NCBI GenBank assembly: GCA_963854735.1
Contig: OY978102.1
Location: 124,001 to 188,000 of the forward strand
Length of the DNA stretch: 64,000 bases
From: Marvania coccoides
Taxonomy: Eukaryota; Chlorophyta; Trebouxiophyceae; Chlorellales; Chlorellaceae
Reading direction: 5' to 3'
In this document: one piece after another, positions 55,001-64,000 of the stretch
Numbering within the stretch: the first letter of the stretch is position 1
Layout: each line of letters opens with the position of its first letter
The notes under the pieces: model-generated
The model's input: only the letters and a program-made list of their open reading frames with translations
Databases searched by the model: none
Told to the model about the DNA's origin: nothing
Program-made: the position numbers and the translations under genes

Positions 55001-57035
55001 AGCGTTAGAGCCTCGCGCTTTCCGCCGCAGTGGCAGCAGCAACCGCTCTCTGTCCAGCGTAGGACCGGGGGCAGGCGGCGTCGGAGGTGCGGGGGCATCA
55101 TCTGGAGCGTCCCCAGCAGGCGCAGCACGGTCCGCAGCAGGCGCAGCAGGCGAACCAGGCACCCTCGAAGGAACTCACTCTAGGACCCCCTCAGGCGCAG
55201 CAGGCGCGCCTTCCGTGTCCTACAGCGTGGTGCTGGATCGCAGCCTGCTTCGCCACGGCTCCTCCCGCCTGTCTGCCGCCCTCAAGCAGGCGCAGTTGGC
55301 CGGCAATCGCGCCGGCGGCGGGAAGGGCGTGCCGCAGCTCGTAGCTGCTGCCCACCGCAACGTCGCGCGCTCTGCGGCTGTTCCAGGCGTCACCGACCTT
55401 GGCGCTGCCCCGTCAATGGTTTTCACCGCCGATGGGGGCAGTATTACTGCTGGTGGCGACGGCACGGCGGTTGACGGCACCCGCCGGCCAACCACCGCCC
55501 AGCAGGGCACCGCAGACGCAGGCGATGGCGCGCAGCGAGCGGTTCCCGCGCCCTGGCGCCCGCGAGGCGTGTTGGTGGCGCACCTGCCGGAGCACAAGCG
55601 CGCTGTGACGAAGCTGCTGCCTGTCCCTGACACTCCGCTGTTCATCAGCACCTCAGAGGACGGTACAGCCAAGGTGTGGGACGTGCGACGGCTGGAACGG
55701 GACATCTCCTTCCGCCCCCGCGCTTCCTACGAAGGCCACACCAAGGGGGCTAATGCCCAGCCTTGTGTTTCTGCCCCCGGCGGGGGCGTTCGGGCGGCGG
55801 CTGCCATGGCAGAGAGCGCCACCATCGCCACAGGGGATGGCGCGGGGGAGGTGCACGTGTGGAGGGTGGAGCGCGCTGTCGCTGCTGCTGCGCCTGCAGC
55901 AGGCGCAGCAGCAGCGCAGCAGGGGCGGTGGCACGTCGGCGCTGCTCCCAGACGCTTGCCGGCCGCTGCGCTAGGCGGGGGGGCGGTTATGGACCTGCAT
56001 GGCTGGGGTCCCGACCTTTTGGTCGCTGCTACAGCGGTGGGAGGCGTCTCAGGCATTGATTTGCGTGCTCCTAGCTCTTCGGGTGGTGGCGGTTGTGCCT
56101 GGCGGCTGCCGTGCCCCCCCTCGCGTGGCGCCATCACGCGGGTGTGCTGCGACCCTGCTGGCACCACATGGCTGGTCACAGGCTCCAGTCGAGGGGCCAT
56201 GGCGCTGTGGGACGTTCGGTTTCTGCTGCCTTTAGCCCAATGGAACCACCCCGGCAGCTCTAGAATTGATGCCCTGGCGCTGGAAGCCTCACCGCCGGCC
56301 TTCCTCCCTAGAACGCCCGCCCCGGTGGTGCTGGCTGCTGCGGGGCGCGATGAGGTGGCAGCGTGGGACGCAGGATCGGGAAAAGCGCGCATGGTGTTTC
56401 GAATTGTGGCTCCAGGTGGCAGCGGGGTGCCGGGGACGGCAGCGGGGGGGTCTGGAGGCGCGAGTGCGCAGCCGGAGGCGCTGGCGCCTCCCCCTGCAGA
56501 CGTGGGCCCTGCGAGGGACCCGCTGGCGCGCGCCAGGCAGCTGGGAGCGACGGAGCTTCGCACTTTGGCTCCCCGCAAGCCTGGCTTCCGCTGCCTCCTC
56601 TCTGGCCCCGGGCTGCAGCTGCTGTCTGGAAGCAGCGACTGCGCCGTGCGGTACTGGGACTGCGCCAACCCGGAGCGAAGCTACGTGGTGGCTGCCCCTC
56701 CCCCGCCCCATCAACAAAGCAGTACAGCAGCGACAACATCTGCGGTATCGCCGCCGGCTGTCCCGCCTTCTGCGGCGTGGACCTACTCGATCCGGGTGGT
56801 TAATGGGGTGCCGGTGGTGGAGCAGCGTGGGCCTGCGGGCGGAGGCGCTGCTGCGCTGGGCGTTGCTACTCAGGATGAAGACCGGGATCGAGTTTTGACA
56901 GCCAAGGCGGAGTGGGACCGCGCCGCAGGGCTGTGCCACCACCAGACCGTGACGGACCTGGCGCGGGTGGAGGGCCACGCGGAGGCGCTGCTGTTGTCGG
57001 CGTCGATGGACGGAGTGGTTAAAGTGTGGCGGTAG
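52031..57035 (+). CDS. VPS15: VPS15 / PIK3R4, regulatory pseudokinase of the class III PI3-kinase
   Basis: Exons 52031-52324, 52455-52691, 52793-53134, 53271-54182 and 54312-57035, all GT-AG phase 0, give 1502 aa. MGNQASRAG is an N-myristoylation signal. The kinase domain (about 20-330) has VVVKSY, HHGDIKSENALITSWGWLML, DFAPYKPT in place of DFG, FFFDTSSRRKCYLAPERFF and AAGCVIAELFADGEPLFDYS, all typical of Vps15. HEAT-type helices occupy roughly 430-850, with Gln- and Ala-rich insertions. WD40 repeats fill the C-terminal third (LPEHKRAVTKLLPVPDTPLF, DGTAKVWDVRRLE, GHAEALLLSASMDGVVKVWR at the end). VPS15 anchors VPS34 and VPS30/Beclin on endosomal and autophagic membranes. Gly/Ala/Ser-rich insertions make it longer and more repetitive than usual. 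Confidence 0.95.
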
Positions 57036-57636
57036 GGAAGGAGGGGGGAAATGTTTGTGAAAGTTTCCTTCTTGTTGTTGATGCCGGCGTGTTCTCTGTT
57101 TGTTTAAATCGAAAGTACTCGTATGACGGGCAGGAAAAAGGGCGCCCTTCTAGCAGCACTGGTCGCCACTACACATTATTTCTAGATGTATTACGTGTGA
57201 CAGTTATATGCCTTGTATTCGGTCAGCTATTGCCCTAATGAGAGACAGGGAACAAAATAGGAATCAGCTACGAACATTATAAAAAGAAACCCTCCACTTT
57301 GCTTTGTGGGGGCTTTGTTGCATGGGTGAAAAACATTTCTTTGGCGGAGCATAGGAAAAGTTTAGAATTTTAAGGGAAAACAGACACGGGAAGAGAGAAA
57401 GAAGAGAAGAGAAAAAAGGGAAAGAATAATAGCTTCTTGACTAATACATTATAATAGCATATGAAAATTAAAATAGCGTTAGTGGTAAAATTATTTCAAA
57501 AACTATCACACTTCCTGCTAAAATGTATGCAAGAAAAGGGATAGAAAGAAGAAGAAGAAAAAAGGGAGACAGAGACTCTGAGAGAGAGAGAGAGAGAGTC
57601 GACCTTCCTAGGGGAGGCACTCCTAAATTTATTAAT
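57036..57636. other. Convergent spacer with a GA microsatellite
   Basis: About 600 bp holding purine-rich sequence (57385-57430, 57540-57570) and a (GA)n run at about 57581-57598. These are probably 3' UTRs. No gene supported. Confidence 0.4.
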
Positions 57637-58442
57637 TTACTTATTTGATGCAGCCAGGAAAGCGGCAAACCCAGGGGGCAGCAAGACGCTGTTGATGACG
57701 TGCACTGCCGCCGGGCCTGCCTTGATGTTCTGGCGTACCACCGCTGCAGAGCCGTCCCACTGGATGGCGGTGTTGGCCGCCTTCCTGTCGCCGTAGTACA
57801 CACGGATCCTGCCCTCGGTGGGGTTGGAAATCGTGATGGCCCAACCCGCCGCCGCAGAAGTCTTGAACTGCTGAATAGGCTCCATGCCCTGGCGGAGAAG
57901 CTTGATGTCGCTGATGAGGTGGTAGGACAGCAGCGCCGCCATGAGCTGCTGCTGGGCCAGGGCCTGGGGCAGCGTGATGTTCAGCAGCTGGAGGAAGTTG
58001 AGCGCGGCTTGGTCGTTCGGAGCAAAGAGGGTGCCAGCGAAGGTGGGGTTGCTCAAGATTGGCTTCAGGCCAGCAGCATCGACAACGACGACCAGGACCT
58101 GCAAAGTAGGAGGAGGGGGGGGGGGCATGTTTGAGTAATAAAATAATTCACAGCTGAAAACACCGTTGCCTGCCGTGTGGCCTAGAATGCCCCGGTCGGG
58201 TTTGCTTTCAATTTACAAAGATCACATGCGTGTGTGACGAATCAATCATTTTACGATGATGGACTCGCCGTCAAGCCGGCATCTTTGAGCGCGTCGTAGA
58301 CGGTGACAGCCTGAGATCCAGCTGCGAAAGCGGAAGGGAGGGAAGTGGGTCTCATCAGAAAGATGTGATCAACACAGACCACAAAATCGTACTCACCAGA
58401 AAGCAGCGCCAAAACGGCGATAAACGCAAACAGTTTCGCCAT
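57637..58442 (-). CDS. Secreted fasciclin (FAS1) domain protein A
   Basis: Exons 58442-58397, 58321-58269 and 58098-57637 give 186 aa. The second intron must use a GC donor (TGACG|GCGAGT) to join DALKDAGLT to VLVVVVDAAGLKPIL in frame. A signal peptide (MAKLFAFIAVLALLSGAGSQ) precedes one FAS1 domain with the H1 motif GTLFAPNDQAALNFLQL, a central LLSYHLISDIKLL (YH motif) and the H2 region NIKAGPAAVHVINSVLLPPG. FAS1 proteins act in cell adhesion or matrix outside the cell. No GPI signal is seen. Its tandem paralogue lies 760 bp upstream. Confidence 0.9.
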
Positions 58443-59200
58443 CGTAACAGTGGGAATTAAAATTAATGATAAACAGATGTATTTTTTCTTTGTGTGCAAT
58501 GCTCAGCAGAAGTACTAGTAGTACTGCTGAACAACAGTAGTACTGTTGGTCCCTCACCCCCCCTTTCTCTTGTAGCATGGCTGCGGAAAGGCCTTAGGAA
58601 TTAACAAGGGCGGCATGCACATGAATGGAGGTGGTCCTAGAGAGGGTCTACCCAGCATATGGGATGCTGCCGTCCCAACATGGATTTTTTTCCACATGGG
58701 ATTGAAGGAATAAAGCATTCAAATTCGAGATGTATAAGCTACTATGCTGCCAAGAATCTTATTGTAACCTTCTTCGTCTCGGAGGCTTTTGCAAGGTATT
58801 ACAAGGTTATATTTGGTTAACCGTCGGTCGGCATATTAGAGAAGAGAGAACACAAAGACGTCAATGAACACATGGTAATAAATCGAAGTGAAATATTAAA
58901 ATTGAAAATTGCCCTCAAAAAAGGTCAAAAAATGCGCGAGGTAATTTTATTTTATTTTTCAGAAAAAAGAAGAGAAAAAACATGGAAGTAAATGGGTGAA
59001 AACATGAAGCGTGGGTGCATAAAATCAGAAAAAAGATATTTCTATTTTATATTTGAGATTTGTGATGAGTGAGGACAAGTCAACAGGGGGTGAAAAATAT
59101 GCTATTGAACAAAACTGGGTGGAGTTTTCATCATGGTGTAGAAAGTTGCAAAAACTCCTTATTGACTGAGAGAGCCATCTCAACGCCCGCTCGGAAATAT
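58443..59200. other. Spacer between the tandem FAS1 genes
   Basis: About 760 bp, AT-rich to the right. A near-palindromic stretch around 58504-58550 (AGTACTAGTAGTACT with flanking CAGCAG and CTGCTG, then CAGTAGTACTG) could fold. It presumably contains the promoter of gene A and the 3' UTR of gene B. Confidence 0.4.
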
Positions 59201-60034
59201 TTACTTGCCAGCGGTGGGGAGAGGGGGCACCATCACGCGGTTGATGTAGTGCATCACAGCGCGGTTGGCGGGGACGTCCTCCTTGAGCGCCTTGGCCGAG
59301 CCAGCGAACTGCACTGCCGTGGTGGTCAGCGTGCGAGTGCCAAAGTAGAACCGCAGCTTGCCGAGAGGCTTGACGATGGTGAGGGTGGGGCTGGCGGCGG
59401 AGTAGGTTCCCCAGTCCTGGATGGCGCCGAGGGTCTTGCGGTAGAGAACGTCGCCGGCAATCATGTGATAGCTCAGAACGGCCTGCATATTTATAAAGGT
59501 GTTCAAAAAAAAATGTTTTGACAAGTATGAAGTCGCTGTTCAATGGAGCGCATATATATTATACTGCGACTAACCTTCATCAGCTCCTTCTGCTTGATGG
59601 CCTGGGCCAGGGTGAGGTTAGCGCTGGCAAGGAAAGCGGCCGCGGCCTCGTTTGAGGGGACCATCACCGTTCCCTTGAAATTTGGGTTGTCCAGAATGGA
59701 CTTGAAGCCAGCAGCGTCCACCACGGCAATGAAAGCCTGCAAAAGAAAGGATGGAAACATAATTTGTGAGCTGCTAAGTTGGAGGTTATGAATATATATG
59801 GCGTTGAGAGGATAGATCTACTATCTTCTGACGTCGTAAAGCAGAAAAACTCACGGTGTAGCCATCAAGCTGGGCCTGTTTGTAGACGGTTCTGGCGTTG
59901 GCGCCGACTGCAGTGATATAAGTAGGAGTATTAATTGCAGTTCAGGTTTTCGGAATAGTAATCATACCCAGATCTCGCGATAGAAACTCACCAGACAGGA
60001 CGGCAAGGGCCAAGAAGAGCACGGAGACCTTCAT
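59201..60034 (-). CDS. Secreted fasciclin (FAS1) domain protein B
   Basis: Exons 60034-59992, 59907-59855, 59736-59575 and 59482-59201, all GT-AG and phase-consistent, give 179 aa. A signal peptide (MKVSVLFLALAVLSGVGANA) is followed by TVYKQAQLDGYTAFIAVVDA, the H1 motif GTVMVPSNEAAAAFLASA, VLSYHMIAGDVLYR and the H2 region NRAVMHYINRVMVPP. It matches protein A along its length and shares the first two intron positions, but has an extra intron inside the domain. The intron that is GC-AG in A is GT-AG here. Extracellular; adhesion or matrix role inferred. Confidence 0.9.
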
Positions 60035-60891
60035 CGTTGCGTTGCAATGGATTTCGTTCAAAGGTTTAATAAAAAAATGGTTTAATTTGAGAATTCCGAA
60101 GGAGAACAGTTAATAGTCACTCGAACAAATCTTTCTTTTCCCGTGGCCCAACGGTCAACGCTAAACCCAGATCTTCATCACGTCATCCCCGTACCCTCAA
60201 GCTAGCATATGGATTGATAGCAGACGACCTTATATTTTAGCAATAAAATCGTTCAGGTGGTAGAGAGTACCTTTGCAGGCGTGGCGATAATGAGAAACCA
60301 AGGCATCCGGCCTCAAAGCATGAGACTTTATGCTAAACGAAACTTTCCTGAAAAGCTTTCCTCGCCTTATATTGAAGAAAACATTGGAGAAGCTGTTTAA
60401 GACCTAGCAGGGCCCATGCATACCCTGACAACCCAAAATAAAACCCCCGAGTAAAACGAGATAGTTAGATAGAGGAGCAAGCACGTGCCTTCGTGCCACA
60501 GGTAATGAAGAACATTGACGAGTCATAAATGCGTAATCTAGGCTGTAAGCTAAGCGAGCTCGCATGCAGTGCGTGAATCGATTAAAGAGAGACAGAGGGG
60601 CCAGGAGGGGACACGACGGAGCCGTAAGCCTTGAACTGAATATGTGTCGATGATGCCATGCGTGCTCATTCTATCTCTTCTCAGAGTGGTTGTCAGTGGT
60701 TATGCCAAGATGTCCCCGCCCACATTTTTATAAATTTCCCTGCTTTTTGACGCAGGTCTCAAAAAAAAAGGGAGCACTTTCCTCACGTCGCCCTCTCTGC
60801 TCCAAAAGAAACTTGGCAATTAATTAATATTAAACTTCTTGAAAACCAACACGCCAATAGCGAAAGGCGAGATGACACGGTGATTGAGACT
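60035..60891. promoter_or_regulatory. Divergent intergenic region
   Basis: About 860 bp between the FAS1-B and vWA-protein start codons. No coding frame, tRNA or repeat that I can support. Promoters of both genes must lie here. Confidence 0.35.
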
Positions 60892-63800
60892 ATGGAACAA
60901 CAAGCGATCGAAGAAGGAGGGGAAGCTGGGAGGCCCTGCGCTTCTCGCCGGGAGAGACGAAGTCTGTATATATTCATGTAAGTGTGTAAGGCCACACAAA
61001 CGGTGGATATATTCTATTTTTTGAAAGAAATCCTCATTTTTATTTTTGGGTCCCTTGCAGACTCGACAATGGCGAGCATTCCGCTCGCGCTGAAGATTTA
61101 GCAGTCGGATTCACTCGCATGGACGCTGCGAAGGCCGCGTTGCGCTCCGTGGTGTTGGGCAGAGATGGTTCGGAATCTCAAGAAAGCCAGCTTCTCGCCC
61201 TGCGTAGCGTCGCCAACGAGCCCATTCAGGTGGGCATCGTGGCTTCAGTTCGTGACAGGGCCGCGGTGGTGCTCCCTCCCACCAGCAGCGCGGATGCTTT
61301 CAAGGAGGCCCTCCGCTCACTGCCCAGTGGCGGCGTTTTTGACTTCCCTGCTGCCCTGAAGCTCGCAGCAGTAAGCTAGTTTAAAAATGAGCAAATGCAG
61401 ACATGCTCACAACCCGCAATGCCTGCTTTCCCCAGCAATATAGCAAATATTTCTCCGAAATCTCACCGTCTTTCAATCCGTTGTTTCTCTCAGTTCTTGG
61501 CAGCCAGGGGGCAGCCCCGCTCCACCCGCGTCATCGCCTTCGTGGGCGGCCCCGTGCAGCTCACTCCCAGAGACGCAGACGACGTGCGCTCCCGCTTAGA
61601 GCAGGCCCCTTTAGTTTCTATTTCCGTCGCCTGCCTTGCCGACCCCTCTGAGCTAGGCTCTGCGCTGCCGCAGCTGGAGCGCCTGGCGGGGGCGCAGGAG
61701 CTACGATTTGTGCACCGCGCGGACGCGTCTGCGCACCATGAAATCGAATCCTGGGCCGTCACAGAGGCAGTTTTAGAGGCGATGGCCATGCCAACGCTCG
61801 CAGCTGCAAAAGCGCCCCCCCAGCCCGCTTCCAGCGCCTCCCGCAGGTCTGAGACCGTCCCTAGGAGGACCCCTACTGGCACACACCGTCCCCCAGCCCC
61901 TGCAGCCCCTTCAGCGCCGTCATTGGCTGGGCAAGCACGGGCAAATCAGCAGCGGCCTGCCGCGGCGATGATGGGCCCCCTGCGGCGGGACGCATTCTCT
62001 TGCAGAGGTTCCAGCCTGGACTCACTGCTGCACCACTCTCGTACAGGCATGCTGCGCCCCTTTATGCATAATTACTCGACGCTGGCGGCCCGGCAAGCCC
62101 GGGCCAAGCAGCCGGCCGCAGCGCCCGAGTGCTACATCAAGAGTGAGTTCTTTTGGCGTGTATTTTAAAGGGAAAATTATCGATTTTTGTTTGGTTGCAT
62201 ATCTCAAAACGTTGCTCTAGTTTTAACTTTCATCCATACTTATTTTTTTATTGAGTTTTTCCTTAAAATTTTCCGTTTGCAGTCATGCCTCAGGTGCGCT
62301 ACCGCACGCTGCTGCGCTTCAGCGCCCGGGACGTCAAGTCCCACGCCCCTCCGGCCGTTGGCGCCAGCCTCGCCGGCGGCCCTTCCTTCCCCGCCGCCAG
62401 AACTTCGCTCGGCACCGTGAGGGTGCTGCAAGACCTGCGCTCCCCTGGCAACCTCGTGCTCACCTGGCAGCGGGCGAAGCCCGCGGCGCAGGAAGCCTCC
62501 TCGGAGCCCAGCAGCAGCACTTCTTCTTCTGCCGCTGAAACCGCATCGGAAGAAACGGTGCCGCCACACACCAATACAGATACAACCACCGCCGCCAACA
62601 TTCTGGAGCCACTCGACATGTGGCCTGCCTCTCGCCGCCCCCCGGGGTCAATAAATCTCCTTCCAAACCCCCCCTCGGCCCCGCCGTCCTCCTCCTCCCC
62701 ACCCGGCCTGTCCGCAGCCGATGCTGCCATATGGTCTTCGTGGCAAGACCCCGCCAACCCGGTAGTCATCCACAACGGCACAGAGTACTGGCTGACCTCC
62801 ATTCAGTCGCCGTTCGGCTGCGCCCGCCCCCTCCCTGCAGACTGCGAGGTGCGGGTGTGGTCCTCAGGCTCAGAGGGGCGGCTGATTGGCCTGTCGACGG
62901 TGGCAGCGCAGGAGGGCCGCGCCAAGCGCGCTGGGTACGTGTTCTGGATGCCGCACGACGTGAAAGTGGCCAGCTTCGAAGCGGTTCGGATGGAAGCTGC
63001 GTTAAGGTTGCTGGCACGGCCGGCTCTGGAGAGACAGGAGCAGCTGGCGGCAAGGCTTCCGAAGAGGATGATGGGCGTGGAACCTGGCAAGATTGTTCAG
63101 CCCGGGTGGCTCCCCGCGTCCAGCGCAGCAGCGCCCACGGCGGCTCCTCCCAACAAAAAAGCTCCGACGGACGCGTTTGCCGCCTGGGTGCAGAACAGGG
63201 GGCTGGCAACGCGGGTGGCGGTGGTCTCTGTGCTGGTGGTTGCGCTGCTGGTGCTGCTGGTGTGGAACCTGCTCGCGGGGGCAGTGCAGGCAGTGAGGAG
63301 CTATGGTGTGCAGCGAAAAATCGGCCGAAACGCTGCTGCCGCCCCCGCTGATGACGACGCGGTGGTTGCAGCTGGCAGCAGTCAAGCCGCTCATCAGCAG
63401 CAGCCGCAGAGCACGCACACTGCTGATTCTGAGCCTGCTCGTGCCGCGCCGGTGCCCCCCTCCTCCGCCTCCCCTGAAGCAGCATCGTTGGCATCTGTCA
63501 TGGCCATCGACGCTGCAGCAGCCGAAGCGTCGGCCGCAGACGAGCCCTTCCCGCCGGTTCCCACCGCCGAGGACGAGCTCTCCACCTGGGAGGCCAGCTT
63601 CCGGCTGGCTTCCCCGCAGCAGGCGGAGGCGATGCTGCGTGGCGTGCTGGGCCGCGCCGTGCCGGCCCCCAGCCACGAGGCCGTGCTGCGGGAGCTGCTG
63701 GAGGCGTCGCTCATCAAGCCGCTGCTCACGCTGGGTCCTATGGAGCCCGCCATTGCCGCCCATCTGACTAAGCAGCAGTCGGTATGGGAGATGCATACCC

Positions 63801-63946
63801 TGCGGGCTGCCGCTGCCTGGGCAGCCTCCAGGAGCGCCGCAGGAGCGGGGCAGCGCGCCGATTCCGCTGCTGCCGCCACGCCCGCTGCAGTGCCCCCCCC
63901 GGCGCCGCCCCGGGATGAGAAAAAGGCGCCTGAAGGCCCTCGCTAA
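60892..63946 (+). CDS. Rpn10-like vWA protein with a transmembrane helix (902 aa)
   Basis: Exons 60892-60977, 61061-61370, 61494-62142 and 62283-63946, GT-AG and phase-consistent, give 902 aa. The vWA domain (about 20-190) resembles proteasome subunit Rpn10: SLYIFILDNGEHSARAEDLA, MDAAKAALRS, EPIQVGIVASVRDRAAVVLP, GGVFDFPAALKLAAQFLAAR and STRVIAFVGGPVQL. After a Pro/Ala/Ser-rich linker comes TAPECYIK-type sequence ending at the last intron, then IMPQVRYRTLLRFSARDVKS, EYWLTSIQSPFGCARPLPAD, GYVFWMPHDVKVASFEAVRM, a transmembrane helix (VAVVSVLVVALLVLLVWNLL, about 660-680) and an acidic C-terminal helical region. No ubiquitin-interacting motif seen. Exon 4 could instead be a separate gene starting at 62285, but frame and splice sites favour one gene. 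Confidence 0.65.
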
Positions 63947-64000
63947 TTAGCTACATACCTCTTCTTCCCTCTCTAGAAAATAAAAAAAATTAAGCTACGT
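63947..64000. other. 3' flank at the window edge
   Basis: Short A/T- and pyrimidine-rich sequence after the TAA of the vWA gene; probably its 3' UTR. Confidence 0.3.

Noticed and set aside
1..64000. CRISPR arrays, bacterial operons, tRNA or rRNA genes
   Set aside because: No regular repeat-spacer pattern, no ribosome-binding-site-led gene runs, and no recognisable tRNA boxes; the DNA is eukaryotic nuclear.

Overview
The window reads as nuclear DNA of a green alga (Chlorophyta). It carries a chlorophyll a/b-binding light-harvesting gene and plastid- or mitochondrion-type presequences, together with ordinary eukaryotic nuclear genes (RPL11, CSN1, VPS15, CWF19L2, NSE1, NC2alpha). Exons are GC-rich and introns are short (about 70-200 bp), AT-rich and numerous. 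I rebuilt gene models by matching splice phases. In about ten of roughly 63 introns only a GC donor, not GT, keeps the reading frame.

Layout, left to right. 0-2.5 kb: the last exon of a minus-strand gene at the edge, then two divergent four-helix membrane-protein paralogues. 2.8-7.3 kb: a secreted CAP/PR-1 protein, a RUS/DUF647 protein and a 76-aa orphan. 8-11 kb: RPL11 head-to-head with a glucose-6-phosphate-1-epimerase-like protein. 11.9-18 kb: a small mitochondrial protein, a METTL16-type U6 RNA methyltransferase with an SPF30-like N-terminus, a SYLF protein, a pseudogene fragment and an LHC gene. 18.5-27 kb: aminopeptidase P, a histidine phosphatase, a decayed coding region with a perfect hairpin, and a GH3 beta-glucosidase. 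27.8-34.7 kb: two unrecognised proteins and a multi-CCCH Unkempt-like protein whose 3' end is broken or recoded. 35-36.3 kb: 21-bp tandem repeats encoding heptads, and a 1.04-kb near-perfect palindrome (foldback element). 36.5-46 kb: an orphan, a secreted cationic four-cysteine protein, NSE1 lacking most of its RING, CWF19L2 and CSN1. 46.3-57 kb: a BRCA1-like RING/RanBP2-finger/BRCT protein, NC2alpha, a single-span membrane protein and VPS15. 57.6-64 kb: two tandem secreted fasciclin proteins and a 902-aa protein with an Rpn10-like vWA domain and a transmembrane helix.

The genes form no operon or pathway cluster; orientation changes often and many promoters are divergent. Loose themes are RNA processing (METTL16-like, CWF19L2), genome maintenance (NSE1, BRCA1-like), protein turnover and signalling (CSN1, Rpn10-like vWA) and the cell surface (CAP, GH3, two FAS1, a cationic peptide). 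The least explained items are the vWA-membrane protein, the SPF30-METTL16 fusion, the foldback element with its neighbouring heptad repeat, and the high rate of GC-AG introns.

All identifications come from recognising motifs by eye; no database search was run. Intron boundaries are inferred from consensus and frame, not from transcripts.
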